Positions 33,031-43,685 of a stretch of 64,000 bases of DNA are shown piece by piece. Position 1 is the first letter of the stretch; each line of letters opens with the position of its first letter. Source of the stretch: Phymatolithon calcareum (lineage: Eukaryota > Rhodophyta > Florideophyceae > Hapalidiales); contig OZ345368.1 of the NCBI GenBank assembly GCA_977006965.1, positions 558,001-622,000 of the forward strand, in the 5' to 3' direction. A program made the position numbers and the translations under genes. The notes under the pieces were generated by a model that made no database searches, had not been told where the DNA came from, and saw only the letters and a list, made by a program, of their open reading frames with translations.

Positions 33031-33561
33031 ATGGCAACGAAGGGAAGCTCTTCCAAAGGGTCCATCGACTTCCTGCTCAACCACGGGTCTCATGCGTCGC
33101 ACGGCCGTGTATCGCGCGTACCACCGGCGCACAAATGCTCCACCTGTGGAAATCGCTATGCAGACGCCAACCAATTGCGTGCTCATCAGCGATCAAAACA
33201 CCCTCGTGAGCGGCCGCATCAGTGTCCTCATTGCCAAGCCGCGTTCGGTGAGAAGGGTAACATGAACAAGCATATCAAGAGTGTACACGACAAGGTCAAG
33301 GATTTCTCCTGTACACAATGCAATGCAAAATTTTCTTTCCAAGACGGGCTTCAACGCCACACACGCATGGTGCATGAAGCCTTGCGCCCTTTCGTTTGCG
33401 AGCTGTGTAAGTCTTCGTTCAAGCAGCAAGCACATAAGCAGAAGCACATCTCAAGTGTACACGAGAAAGTGAAGCCTTGTCGCTGCTTCTGTGGCGCCGC
33501 ATTCCGTGAGAAATATAACTTGCGCCAGCACCAGAAAAATGTGCATAAGATGGCCAGCTGA
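33031..33561 (+). CDS. C2H2 zinc-finger protein with five fingers
   Basis: From the Met at 33031 the product is 176 residues, nearly all zinc fingers. Four classic C2H2 units start HKCSTCGNRY, HQCPHCQAAF, FSCTQCNAKF and FVCELCKSSF; the fifth, CRCFCGAAF, has C-x-C spacing instead of C-x2-C. Linkers are short and close to VHxKVK, with charged HE/HD junctions. Such tandem fingers normally bind DNA, so a nuclear transcription factor is likely, but no target can be given. The frame is open back to a Met at 32527, giving 344 residues; the added part is Ser/Cys/His-mixed without domain character, and TTTAA near 32843 could be a TATA-like element. I prefer the 33031 start (context GCCATGG), with 32527 as the alternative. 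Single exon. Confidence 0.85.
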   Translation: MATKGSSSKGSIDFLLNHGSHASHGRVSRVPPAHKCSTCGNRYADANQLRAHQRSKHPRERPHQCPHCQAAFGEKGNMNKHIKSVHDKVKDFSCTQCNAKFSFQDGLQRHTRMVHEALRPFVCELCKSSFKQQAHKQKHISSVHEKVKPCRCFCGAAFREKYNLRQHQKNVHKMAS

Positions 33562-34539
33562 CTGAATCTCAAGATATTGCATTTTACTTGCTTGACAGTG
33601 TTGCTTCCATATGGGCGCGCACCGTAAATCGGCAGTCGATAACGTTTGCGAGGCTTCGAGAACTAATTTTCATCACTGTGGCCCAGGCAGTCGCTGAGCT
33701 TGACTTACCCGTGGGTCGCTGCAACTTGGGAGTATCTGTGACATCGCAAAGTTCAATTGAGATTTATTTATCAGGCAGGAGGGGGAATGTCTTGTAGAGA
33801 AGAAATAAAACATTGGTTATATCACACTTGACAATTTCGACCCACCAAGTTACATTCCCGCGCTCAGCCGGTGCAATTCAGCAAGTAAAAGCGTGTTTTC
33901 GATGAGGCAGCAAAAAAACTTCTTCCCCACGTTTCCACAATACACAGATTCAAGAAAGGTGCTGTGGGGTCAACGGGTCAGGCTGGTTCACAGATTCCGC
34001 ACTCACGAGCATCGAGACAGGAAATCATGTCAATCCACGGGCACTTTGAAGCAATTCCTCGTGGCATCGAAATGGTCCTAGTTTTCCCGTTTTTACAACG
34101 AGACGGTTGATCCTCACTCTCGGCGAGTTTACACCACAGAATGCAGGCATCTGTAAGCCAATTTTGCTTCGAGAACGTTGTGGATCAAATTGTTCCGCGG
34201 AAGCGAAGCAGTGCAGTCCGGATGGTGTGGAAGTAGTCAAAGAGCGCGCGATTTCTTTCCCTCTCTTCTCCCGCTAACAATGGCGTCCTCTGATTGCAGC
34301 AAAATATGCACTGAATTAATTGAACTTCAAGTGCGAGTTTTTATTCCGGTGAGTTTATGGTGAGATGATTCCAATCACGAGTCTTTTAGTTCTCGTTTAA
34401 AGCGCGGTACCTGCCGAAATGCAGTTAGTTCATTGCGTCGGACATCCAGTTTTCTAAGACGAACTTTTGCACATACGGGCAATGCCCAGCTCTAGCGTCT
34501 GCGAGGTTGCTGAAATCTTATTCTTCTTTAATGCGAGTT
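33562..34539. other. Intergenic, no gene seen
   Basis: Region between the zinc-finger gene and element A5. Short frames without motifs. Confidence 0.4.
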
Positions 34540-34925
34540 TTCGAAGTTGTCCCAGTAGAACTCCACACCCGTACGGCTACAGAAGTTGTTACAGCAGGTC
34601 CAAGCTGCACAAAGTGCAGACCTTCAGGGAGGTTTATATCAATATCTCTGCGCAGAAAATCTTCAGCTGCCGTTCTTCAAAGGGATATCCCAGGGTGAAA
34701 ACCATTTAGGATTCTCGCGGTAGCAGGTCATCTCGTTTTTTCACCTTCTTCTGTCCTCTCTCCTAGCTTCCTTGGCCTTGCGTCACACCAGTCTGGTAAG
34801 AATCCATGTACTACCAAACTAGCAGAAGATGATAGTCTTTTCGTATCGGAGAGATCGGAGCACATCTTTTACCATTACAAAAAAACCCTGCCATGAAGCG
34901 GGAAAAATGCTGGAATTTTCTCTTT
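34540..34925 (-). mobile_element. Element A copy 5, diverged fragment
   Basis: Sense minus. Shares blocks with A3: CCGTACGGCTACAG, TTCTTCAAAGGGATA, AAACCATTTAGGAT and AAAAAAACCCTGCC. It is more diverged than A2 to A4 and truncated near the GCGGGAAAAA block. Confidence 0.7.
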
Positions 34926-35186
34926 AAAATTGTTCAGAATCGAACGTACCCATACGCTGTAATAAGAATTACTCAATAGTGACGTTGAAGATGACTCGAT
35001 TTACGATGACAACCAGCGGGATAGTTTACGTTTTCATGCGCTCATCATGCCCCATTTTGTTCACTCGAGCATAACTGGAACCCATCGGCACTGAGGTATG
35101 AAATTAGTGGACCGAATTGGGGCGCAAAAATTATTGCAAAGCAACTTGACACAATTTTTGGGGAATTTGGTAAAATATTCATTCAT

Positions 35187-35312
35187 TGTAGAGACAAGGA
35201 GCTTTTAATCTGGTCGCCTGCCTCTGTCGTCCTCGTCGTGTGATGGAGGTACGCCTATACGCCTATATACTGTATCTCTGTATATGGCGTGTATCATGTG
35301 TACGTATGAGCC
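35187..35312 (-). repeat. Copia LTR, inverted orientation
   Basis: Begins TGTAGAGACAAGGAGCTTTT and runs to about GTATGAGCC, the reverse of the 35349-35470 LTR. No PBS or internal sequence is attached on this side. It is a solo or truncated LTR lying head to head with the next one, 36 bp away. Confidence 0.75.
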
Positions 35313-35348
35313 GTCTTGAGTCAACGGTCGCATCGCACCTGATGTGGG

Positions 35349-35470
35349 TGTTGGCTCATACATACACATGATACATGCAATATACAGAGATACAGAATAT
35401 AGGCATACCTCCATCACACGACGACGACTACAGAGGTAGGCAATGAGAGTAAAAGCTCCTTGTCTCTACA
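35349..35470 (+). repeat. Copia 5' LTR, 122 bp
   Basis: Starts TGTTGGCTCATACA and ends TCTCTACA, the TG..CA form of LTRs. The related LTR at 43528-43649 on the minus strand has the same length and ends. At 122 bp it is very short for a copia element. Confidence 0.85.
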
Positions 35471-35492
35471 AATTATGGGCCCATCACACTAA
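35471..35492 (+). promoter_or_regulatory. Primer binding site, half-tRNA(iMet) type
   Basis: Immediately after the LTR comes TTATGGGCCCATCACACT. It complements the anticodon-loop side of initiator tRNA-Met (…GGGCCCAUAA), rather than the tRNA 3' end. Drosophila copia is known to prime from the 5' half of this tRNA. The second copy (43504-43527, minus) keeps TTATGGGCCC. Confidence 0.7.
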
Positions 35493-35559
35493 CCTCGAAA
35501 CATTGAAGACTACAATCCCCCAGGCTGGCGCAACATCCGCAACATCGGGAGACGCAAAG

Positions 35560-36777
35560 AGCTCTTCGTGCCCGCCGCCTGGAAGCACGGAATCATATCA
35601 ACGATCTCCTGCAAGCAATGAGCGTTTCCGAGCGACTGGACAAATCTCCAGACACCGAAATCTCCTTCAATCAAAATCCCAGCACCATGGATTTGATGCA
35701 AATCCCCCCACATCCCCAGCTGACAAAGTCCAACTACCCTCTTCGGCAGCAAGCCGTGATCTCTATCGCAGAGGATCATGATATGCAAGCGCATCTCAGA
35801 GTAGAAGTCCCCATACCTCCCGGCGCAATTGACCAGCATACCGAAATACGCAAGTCACGGAACAAAGCCAAGCGTCTAATCTTTTCAACGGTCTCGGATG
35901 ATATGGCTGTCGACTCGGTGATGATATACTCTCCTTGAAACCACACGAAATCATGTCCACTGTACAAAACTACTTTGACGCGGAATGCGGTATTCAGAAA
36001 TATGAGAAATTAAATCCAAAAGCATTAAACAGCTGTGGCGTACAACGCCACTATCATACTCCTATACAAATAACTCCCTTCAAATTGTCATTACAGCATG
36101 CATTTACAGCAAACCCTTACAGATAGCATTACAGTCATTACAGTACCGTAGATTTCGATAAGTACTTACACCATGACGGATCACCAAGAGCAAACCTTAG
36201 AACCCCTGCTTACAGGTGCTTACACTGTAAGCATTACAGCGCCGCCTGCATTGCCAAGTCATCCTTTGATCCAATTCTTTTTCTATAAAGGTCGCCGCTT
36301 CCGGGCGGCCTCGGCTTTTGCCAGGGAACAACCCGACCACAACCAGTGTGCGAACTTGTGCGTTTAACACCCCACAACTGCTCCGTAGATGAAGAAATGC
36401 CGTTTACAGAGTATATCAAAAAGCACCGACAACTTCGTCAAGACATGATCCTTTCCAAGTACCTTAACATCGCAAATGAACAAGTCACCGTGAACTGCAT
36501 CATTAAGGGCCTATCCACAAACAGAGGCTTTGGTGCTCTAATCTCCACTCTTCAAATCGCACAGACTGGCAGTGTTCCGGCCATGAGCACCTCACTGGAA
36601 ACTGTAGCCGTTTCCGCGCCGGTACCCACGACCCTACTGCCACTAGTCGAAAGCCAAAGGATGTTACGTGGGCCTGCTCAATGGTGCTCATGTCACATAA
36701 CAGATACACACAATACTTCCCGTTGCTTTGCTCTAAAGAAATGTGAAAAAGAGCAAAGAAGTGTGCGCACGAGTTAA
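35560..36777 (+). pseudogene. Copia gag, split by repeat J
   Basis: The first part includes MSVSERLDKSPDTEI and KSRNKAKRLIFSTVSDDMA (35618-35938). After the J insertion, the frame 36391-36777 reads MPFTEYIKKHRQLRQDM and CIIKGLSTNRGFGALIST, typical of copia-type gag. A degenerate zinc knuckle, CSCHITDTHNTSRC, lies near 36690 (one spacing off the CCHC norm). Gag would package element RNA. Stops at 35936 and the J copy break it. Confidence 0.75.
36034..36376 (-). mobile_element. Repeat J copy 1 in copia gag
   Basis: 343 bp bounded by TGTGG and CCACA. Flanks are ACAGC (36029-36033) and ACTGC (36377-36381), a 5-bp duplication with one mismatch. The hairpin end TGTGGCGTACAACGCCA is at the left. 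It is shorter than J2 through internal loss. Confidence 0.75.
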
Positions 36778-37151
36778 AATCTCCAGAAACCAATAACGAA
36801 CATCATCGATATCGACGCGAAAACTATGTGCGCGCTCCACATGAAGAATTTTCAAGCTCCTCCGACGACTCAAGTGAAGAAATATATCCGCCCTTTTCCT
36901 TTTATCTCTCGGATTCTGATGAAAATGCGAAATATAACAAAACCACCAAGCCACAGAGCTACCCTTTCCGGGATCTTTTACGGTAAGTGACACATCGCGT
37001 GCCATCACGACGCATTCCGGTCCGCTTACGATACTAACAAAGGCAAGAAAAACACTCCTTGTCAGAGAAGCCATAAATACACCCACATTTGCCAACAATC
37101 ATCTATCCGTTTTCCGTCTATACGACGAAAATGAGTGCCAGGTCATAATAG

Positions 37152-38090
37152 ATGCAGTGCGCACCCTCATCTACTGACAAAACTCATCCACCAACTGAAA
37201 CCCAAATCATAGCTGAAGCTCCACTAGCGCAACGCATATACCGCCTCACTGTGCTCGAAAATGCTGCAAATGGAGCCCGCACATATCCTGTCGCAACACA
37301 TCGGAAGCCGAATCCGCACATCCATGTGAAATCGCGTGCACTAACATTGCCACTTGCACGCAAACAGTCAAAACCACTTAGGACTACACCTGAATCAATA
37401 GCAGCACAGCCACTCGTAGATGACTATCCATATATTCCTTGCCAGAACCAAAAGCAATACCGCGAAGCCTTCGAATGGAACATTCACATGAATCATACGG
37501 CACTGCGAAAATTGTCTACTATGGCAAACCATCATGAAGTTGGACATCCGTCAACATTGAATTCAACTACAGTCCGTATGGACTCTAGCGGCTGCGCCAT
37601 TAGATCTTTCCAACCAGCTCGGAATCGAAGGACGATGATTCAGCCACTCCCTGGGAACGCTGTGGTATGCGACATATCCGGCCCCCTGAAAAGGACCAAG
37701 ACCGGTTATCAGAACTTCATGTCTCTCATCGAGCTGCAAACACGCTACGCTCTCATATTCTTTCAAAAGACGAAGGATGAAGCACCGCGGCATTTACAAT
37801 GACGTCAATAACGCGGCACTTCGACACACTCCCGTCAAGAATTCGATGTGACAATGCCCGAGAATTCCTGGCGAAGATGCTGACTGAAATATACAGCTCA
37901 AGCGGAAAAATTTGCATCTCCAACCACACCAGATACGTTTCAAGAGAAGGGTATTGCAGAACTATACAATCGCACCATTTACTCCCGCGTTCGGTCCACA
38001 TTGAATAGTTCTGCGGTATACGCACAACTAAAACATTCACTGGCTCAGAAATATGCCATCAAAGAACTTGGGGAAGTCAAACACAAAATT
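37152..38090 (+). pseudogene. Copia integrase region
   Basis: Pre-integrase zinc region with NHTALRKLS, NHHEVGHPS and a degraded CC side. The core then shows VVCDISGPLKRTKTGYQNF (first Asp) to 37802, RIRCDNAREFLAKML (second Asp) in the next phase at 37835-37880, and QEKGIAELYNRTIYSRVRS (Glu) in a third phase near 37945. All three catalytic positions are visible, but two frameshifts separate them. Confidence 0.82.
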
Positions 38091-38126
38091 AGATAGAATA
38101 TCACACGTGACCGGGTAAACTGCACT

Positions 38127-38800
38127 ATGAAGCTTTCTCAGCCAGGGCTTGACGTCTCATTACTTCACATGCTCGACATGACAGACTGCTCGACAAAATA
38201 CAGCCCATACCTATCCTTCGTTAATATGCATCTGACAAAAGAAGACGAAGCAACTTACAATGTGCGACTGCATCAAAGGGCCATGGCCTTCTACGCTATC
38301 TCTGCGACTCTACAAGACCAGTCTTATCTTTCAGATCATGGGATTAATCACCAGCTAACACGCGCTTATACTCTAGTGTTGTCTCTGGGCAGTTAGCGCA
38401 ACACATTCAAAACCTAGCTATGAGACACTGGAGAGCACTCCAGCGAGTCGCTCGTAACGTCAATTCCACTTTAACTTCGGCCTGCAATAAACTGGATCTT
38501 CTCTAATCCTCCCTGCCCAAAGTGATTCCGACTTTTCTGGATGCAACGACACACGTCAATCAACGTACAGAAACTTGCAACTAATTGGTACAAATCCAAT
38601 TTCACGGTGCTTGCGACGCATTAAGAAAACAGTCGTCAGCAATTTTGAGGCTGAGTACATCGCCGCGAGCAACACTGCGCGGCACGTCATTTGGACACAA
38701 AGCTATCCGTGCGAGTTGGGATTCCCCCAAACAATTCCTGTGCCGCTCGAAATGGACATCAAGCAGTGTTACTACTAGCAAAAGGTGTAGCGCCAACTAA
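38127..38800 (+). pseudogene. Copia RT end and RNase H
   Basis: LDMTDCSTKYSPYLS near 38180 corresponds to the conserved MxxCKPxxTPL-type block after the copia RT. The RNase H portion includes QSDSDFSGC near 38520, EAEYIAASNTARHVIW near 38650 (with the Glu and the AEYIA motif) and RELGF-like CELGFPQTIPVPLEMD. Frames are broken. Downstream sequence to 38880 ends before any PPT or LTR. Confidence 0.78.
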
Positions 38801-38880
38801 ACGAATCAAAGGTACCATTACCTTTGCGATCAATTTAAACTTGGCCACATCGCGCCAACCAAATTGCCGGACTCGAAAGA

Positions 38881-39618
38881 ATGGTGAAGAGAACAGTCCG
38901 CCCACCGCGTATCAAGCCAGAGGTGGTACCCTTGTACTTCCGCGGAATTATTAGAAACAGAAACGATTCTGATCAGCTCAAAAGCCTTAAAAACGGACTC
39001 AGGGAAGCGCTGCCGCAAAGAGCTGTACTAGGACTATCGTTCATCGGAGCGGCAAACCTAGAGGTGCTAAGGGACGAGCCGCTCGTCTATGGCACCGTTG
39101 CCACCCTGCGTGCTGCGCGCCTCTCATACGATCCAAAGTTCAGTATACGGAGTGACACGGTGTCAAAGCGGAGAAATGTGCTCGGCAAGGAACGCACAAC
39201 GAGCAACTTACGCGCCATCCGTTCGAGAATGCGATCTCGTCCCGCAGGAACGGCCGACTTCCACACAAGGAAGTGGTACCGAGAGAATTTCAAATTGGCA
39301 GACGAAGCGCTAACGATAATGGAAACCGAGAGCGTAAGAACCTGCGACGAAAAACAGAGCCATGATGATCACGATCTCTCCCCGGAAGAAGGCCTAGGTG
39401 AACAAGGCGATAACATAGAGGACGCCCTAGCTCTGAAACCTCAGTCTGCCGAGGTCCCACACAACGAGCGAATGGCGGGAGACAAAGACTATAAAGAAGA
39501 GGACGCACATGCCGTCTCGGACGTTGTAGCCGAAGATGCAGAATCTCCCGCAAACGACAACACTAAAAGCCACATGACAGCATCGCAAAAAGCTCCGTCC
39601 TCTTGTGTTACGCAATGA
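38881..39618 (+). CDS. LINE K ORF1 protein
   Basis: A 245-codon intact frame. The N-terminal half, with VVPLYFRGIIRN, LKNGLREALPQRAVLGLSFI and LEVLRDEPLV, resembles the ORF1 nucleic-acid-binding domain I know from fungal and algal LINEs (a short RRM-like unit with a LxISFIG motif); this is by memory of pattern only. A basic segment follows (TVSKRRNVLGKERTTSNLRA) and the C-terminal third is strongly acidic (SPEEGLGEQGDNIEDA, DYKEEDAHAVSD). It would coat LINE RNA. The stop codon overlaps the ORF2 start as ATGA at 39615-39618. The start at 38881 is the first Met of the open frame; the boundary with the upstream copia is not sharply defined. Confidence 0.7.
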   Translation: MVKRTVRPPRIKPEVVPLYFRGIIRNRNDSDQLKSLKNGLREALPQRAVLGLSFIGAANLEVLRDEPLVYGTVATLRAARLSYDPKFSIRSDTVSKRRNVLGKERTTSNLRAIRSRMRSRPAGTADFHTRKWYRENFKLADEALTIMETESVRTCDEKQSHDDHDLSPEEGLGEQGDNIEDALALKPQSAEVPHNERMAGDKDYKEEDAHAVSDVVAEDAESPANDNTKSHMTASQKAPSSCVTQ

Positions 39619-42600
39619 CCCAGAACACGGATTTAAAGATTTGTACTTTTAACGTCGGTAGTTCACCGGAATTACCGCGCATGGTTTAAAAATTGCTCCA
39701 AGACCATGCAGTGGACATACTCGGAATAACCGAGACCTGGCAGAAACAAGACCAATTCCTCAAGGTACCTTATCAACAATTCTCCGCGACGCGCCCGAGC
39801 CCCCCTCGGTCGAAACAGAGAGGAGGTATCGCGCTGGTCACGAGAAGAGTAATTGCTTCTAAAGTCTCCTACCGACACACCACGACTGCGGTTCAACTGC
39901 TTATCACAGTAACTGCAGGAATTAATGCAGCGGTGGCCTACATCTCCCCTCTTGCGACAAAAGCCGAAACTAAACAATGCCCCGATAAAGTTCATACGAA
40001 ATGCAGAGGGAAGTCCATCCTTATGGTAGACTTGAACGCGCGTCATCAATATTGGGACTCCAAATCCAAAACCAGAGGACAACACCTGGTCCATTGGGCG
40101 GCAACTGGCAACTGGCGAATCCGTACAGCAACGGGGGCCACTTTCCGATCCTCCGTAGGAAACAGAAATATTGACATGTTCTTTATAAAGTATATGGATG
40201 TGTCAAGCGTCGAAACGCCAAATGGGATTTGGAACGGAAGAGCTGGACATATATCAGTCACCACGACGGTAGAGAACACAAAGCCCGCCCCGCATTCGTC
40301 TAGTCCTTCGTATCGGCGACAGCGAGAAAGAGAGAAGAGTGTTCCAAGACTGCTTCCGAATCAATGGCAGGCTGGAGACTCGAGATGATGGACAAGCTGA
40401 AATCCAGCAAAAATCAAGAGGATCTTGACAAGTGGTACGGACAGTTCCGACGCCTGATAACAAAACCTTGGAAAAATACGCGGAGACGCCCTCCAAGATA
40501 AAAGTTTTTCTGGACGCGAGCGCTGGACAACAAGTCAAAAGAACGAACCAAATTATACCGAAAAGGGATGCGAACCAAGAATCCAGATGACATGTCAACT
40601 TACCTCAAATTCCGGAACAAAATGCGGGCCGCAGTCTGTGGGGTTGTGAATCGCACAGCACACTGGTCTTGGTGGGGTTGTTCTCTGGCGGAAAGCCAAG
40701 GGCGGCGCTAAGCGCCGACCATTATAGAAAAAACATTGGATCAAAAGATGACTTGGCAGTATGAGAATTGGATCAATGGAAGAATATGGAAGCCGCTTCG
40801 CGGCTTCTTAGCCCGCCGCAGGCGCCACCGAGGTGCTTACAGTGCAAGCACCTGTAACCTGTAAGCAGCGGTTCTAGGGTTTGCCCTTGGTAATCCTTCA
40901 TGGTGTAAGTACGCATCGAAACCTATGGTACTGTATTGACTGTAATGGTATCTGTAAGGGCTTGCTGTAAATGCAAGCTGTAATGACAATTTGAAGGGAG
41001 CTAGTCTTGTAGGAAATGGAGGGTATGATAGTGGCGTTGGACGCCACACAGTCCGAAAAGCGAAGAAATCTCAATACGACACGTTCGGGGAAGACCTAGA
41101 CAACCAATTCCTGCGCAAAGCCACAACCACGCTCAGCAGAATATTGAAAAACAAGAGCAAGAGAGAACGCATAAATCGCGCGCTGGGGGCTATTTGTTCA
41201 CAGCCCACATAGCAAACGTCTGCAGAGCCGATACTGCCTGAAAGCCCACCCTTTACCGGTCTGCGTTATCCAAAGCCATCCTCAAAGTCATCAAGGAGGC
41301 GCTAATTCGAGCCCCCCGTGGAAAGGCACTCGGATCGGACAATATCGGGGTCGAAATGCTACAAGCGAACCCAACTATGAGCGGCGAACTGCTTGGACGC
41401 ATATGGCAGGTATGCGGTAGACTACAATGTATGCCGGCAGCACGGCACCGAGCAAGGCTAATACCTATTCACAAAAAAGGGCCGGCGCACGTTTCAGGAA
41501 ACTACAGTCCAATTTCGCTATTAAGCAAAGTCAGGAAAATCATAGATGCGGCGATAGACTCTGCTATACTTCAACGGTACAAATTGCACCGCATCCAATT
41601 GGGATTCCAGAAGAACAAGAGGACTGAACTTGCGATCCTGAGTTAAACTATCACAATAAGGAGAGGTCATCGCATCGTTGCTGTCCTAGACCTATCGTCT
41701 GCTTCCGACCGAGTCCCGCGCAACATCGTTATGAGCCGAGTCCACAAATGTCTACCCCCAGACATCGCCGAGATGATCAAATACCTTCCGAAACCGTAAT
41801 GGGTCTGCACTGCCGGCGACGAAGAAAACACATGGCTTTTGATCGACCGCGGAATTCCCCAGGGCTCCCCCGTAAGTCCCTACCTCTATAACATGTTCAT
41901 GGACACATTTGCGGAGATGATCCAGAAGGCACCCCGCCATATGTCAAAGTACCCCGAGATCCTGTTTGCCGATGACGTCGAACTGCAAGTGATAAAATCC
42001 GACGGAATGCAATGGCTCCTCGATACAGCGACGCAATGGACCAGGGAGAACGATGACGTGGAACACGAAGAAGGGAAAAAGCGAAGTACTCATCTACACG
42101 GATTTATTCAAGGGAAAATACCAGCTAGCACGGCCCGAACTCCATGAAAAAACGACGGATGGAATACCTAGGTACAACCGTTGACAACACACGGTTGTCA
42201 CCGAACACGCCACGCTGAAACGAATCTCAAAAGCGAAGGGACTTATCCTGGGTCTTCGAGATATTGGAATGAATGCCAACGGACTACACACAATGAAGAA
42301 CATAACGATCTACAAGAGCCTCGTGCAATGTCGGTGGGAGTAAGACTTGCATCTCACCCCCGTGGATGAGATCCGTCCAAGTTCAAATCAACCAGGCTGA
42401 AGGTTTGTTCTACTCCGTCATACTTGGACGCATTTCACTCCGTCTCAAAAACTGAATGAGGTCGCTCTGCAAAAGCACACTCTAGGAATCAGGAGGACAC
42501 AGCTGGGCGAACATTTTGCTGTGCGACTACTGAAGGAGAAACTTGAAATCGAGAAAAAGCCAAACTACGAAGTCAAAGCCGAAGACCTTCGCTACACAGA

Positions 42601-42690
42601 AAGGGATATTTCCTACATGAAACATCACGATCTGCTCAGCGAGCAGATCTACCAGGCGGCGCAAGGTTTTGGGGTGTTAAACGCACAAGT
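39615..42690 (+). pseudogene. LINE K ORF2: endonuclease and reverse transcriptase
   Basis: ORF2 begins with ATG inside the ORF1 stop (ATGA). The AP-type endonuclease shows KICTFNVGSSPELP, AVDILGITETWQKQDQF, GGIALVTRRV and SILMVDLNARHQYWDS. A linker with TARTRKNK-like basic text follows and is split by J2. The RT shows GKALGSDNIGVEML, ARLIPIHKKGPAHVSGNYSP, VLDLSSASDRVPRN, RGIPQGSPVSPYLYNMFMD and catalytic LFADDVEL near 41967. The C-terminal part ends with YMKHHDLLSEQIYQAAQG at about 42670. A TAA at 39687 and several later lesions inactivate it. Confidence 0.85.
40637..41048 (+). mobile_element. Repeat J copy 2, full length 412 bp
   Basis: TGTGGGGTTGTGAATCGC starts it and GGCGTTGGACGCCACA ends it. 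CAGTC at 40632-40636 is repeated at 41049-41053. TG..CA ends with a 5-bp duplication fit a solo LTR; the many hairpins (GGCGCTAAGCGCC, GAAGCCGCTTCGCGGCTTC, GTGGCGTTGGACGCCAC) would also fit a MITE. A TATA-like CATTATAGAAAA lies near 40710. Confidence 0.85.
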
Positions 42691-43077
42691 TGGCACACTG
42701 GCTGAGGTCGGGTTGTTCTCTGGCAAAAAGCAGAGGGCGCCGGGAAGCGGGGACCTTCATAGAAAAAGAATTGGATCAAGAATGACTTGGCAATATGAGA
42801 AATGGATCAATGGAAGAATCTGTAAGCCGCTTCGCGGCTTCCGAGCCGGCCGTAGGCGCTACTGAAATGATTACAGTGTAAGCATCGGTAAGCTGTGTAA
42901 CGCATCTGTAAGCAGCGGTTCTAGAGTTTGCCCTTGCTGATCCTCCATGGTGCAAGTACGCATCGAAACCTACGGTACTGTAATGACTGTAATGCTATCT
43001 ATAAGCGCTTGCTGTAAATGCAAGCTGTATTGACAACTTTAACAGAGCTAGTCTTATAGGAAATGGAGGTTATGATA
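42683..43077 (+). mobile_element. Repeat J copy 3, at a LINE/copia junction
   Basis: Matches J2 along its length (GGTCGGGTTGTTCTCTGGC, AAGCCGCTTCGCGGCTTC, ending GTGGTGTTGCACGTCACA). Left of it is LINE K, right of it an inverted copia piece, and I see no target duplication. The copy may mark a recombination point. Confidence 0.75.
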
Positions 43078-43649
43078 GTGGTGTTGCACGTCACACCGAG
43101 CTCGGGAGCCATATCATCCGAGATCGTTGAAATAATTAGACACTTGGCTTTGTTCCGTGACTTGCGGATTTCGGTCAGTTGCAATGGGAAGTATGGGGAC
43201 TTCTGCTTTGAGATGCGCTTGCATATCAATATCCTCTGCGATTGAGGTCACGTCTTCGTGCCGACGAGGGTAGTTGGACTTTGTCAGATGGGGAGGTGGG
43301 ATAACCTGCATCAAATCTATGGTGCTGCGGTTTTGATTGAAGGTGATTTCGGTGTCTGGAGATTTCTGCAGTCGCTCGGAAAGGACGATTACTTGCAGGA
43401 GATCGTTGATATGATTACGCGCTTCCAGGCGGTTGGCAAGAAGAATTCTTAACGTCTCTCGGTGTTGCGCCAGCCTGGGGGATTTTTGTCTTCAAGGTTT
43501 CGAGGTTAGTTTGACGGGCCCATAATCTGTAGAGAAAAGAAGCATTCACTCTCTTTGCCTACCTCTGTCGTCGTCATTGTGTGATGGAGTTTTACAAACG
43601 TACAGTACCTCTGTATATTGCTTGAATCATGTGAATGTATGAGCCAACA
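43078..43649 (-). mobile_element. Copia fragment, LTR, PBS and gag start, inverted
   Basis: On the minus strand: a 122-bp LTR (43649-43528, TGTTGGCTC..TCTACA), PBS GATTATGGGCCCGTCAAACT, and the gag region down to the J3 junction (KSRNKAKCLIISTISDDMAP). It is closely related to the copia copy at 35349. Only the first 570 bp are present. Confidence 0.85.
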
Positions 43650-43685
43650 TTCATTCATTCATTTTTGCGTATACCCCTTCTCGGG

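Larger units (their letters stand above)
35349..38880 (+). mobile_element. Ty1/copia LTR retrotransposon, decayed, no 3' LTR found
   Basis: Order is LTR, PBS, gag, integrase, RT remnant, RNase H, as in Ty1/copia. Repeat J interrupts gag at 36034-36376. The 3' side is lost where LINE K begins near 38881. Much of the RT is deleted between the integrase (ending near 38090) and the RT C-terminal region (38127). Not functional. Confidence 0.85.
38881..42690 (+). mobile_element. LINE K, both ORFs, interrupted by repeat J
   Basis: The longest LINE here: ORF1, then ORF2 with endonuclease, linker and RT. Repeat J2 lies within ORF2 at 40637-41048. ORF2 has in-frame stops (39687, 41644 and others) and phase changes. 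The 3' end is cut by repeat J3 near 42690. Confidence 0.82.
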
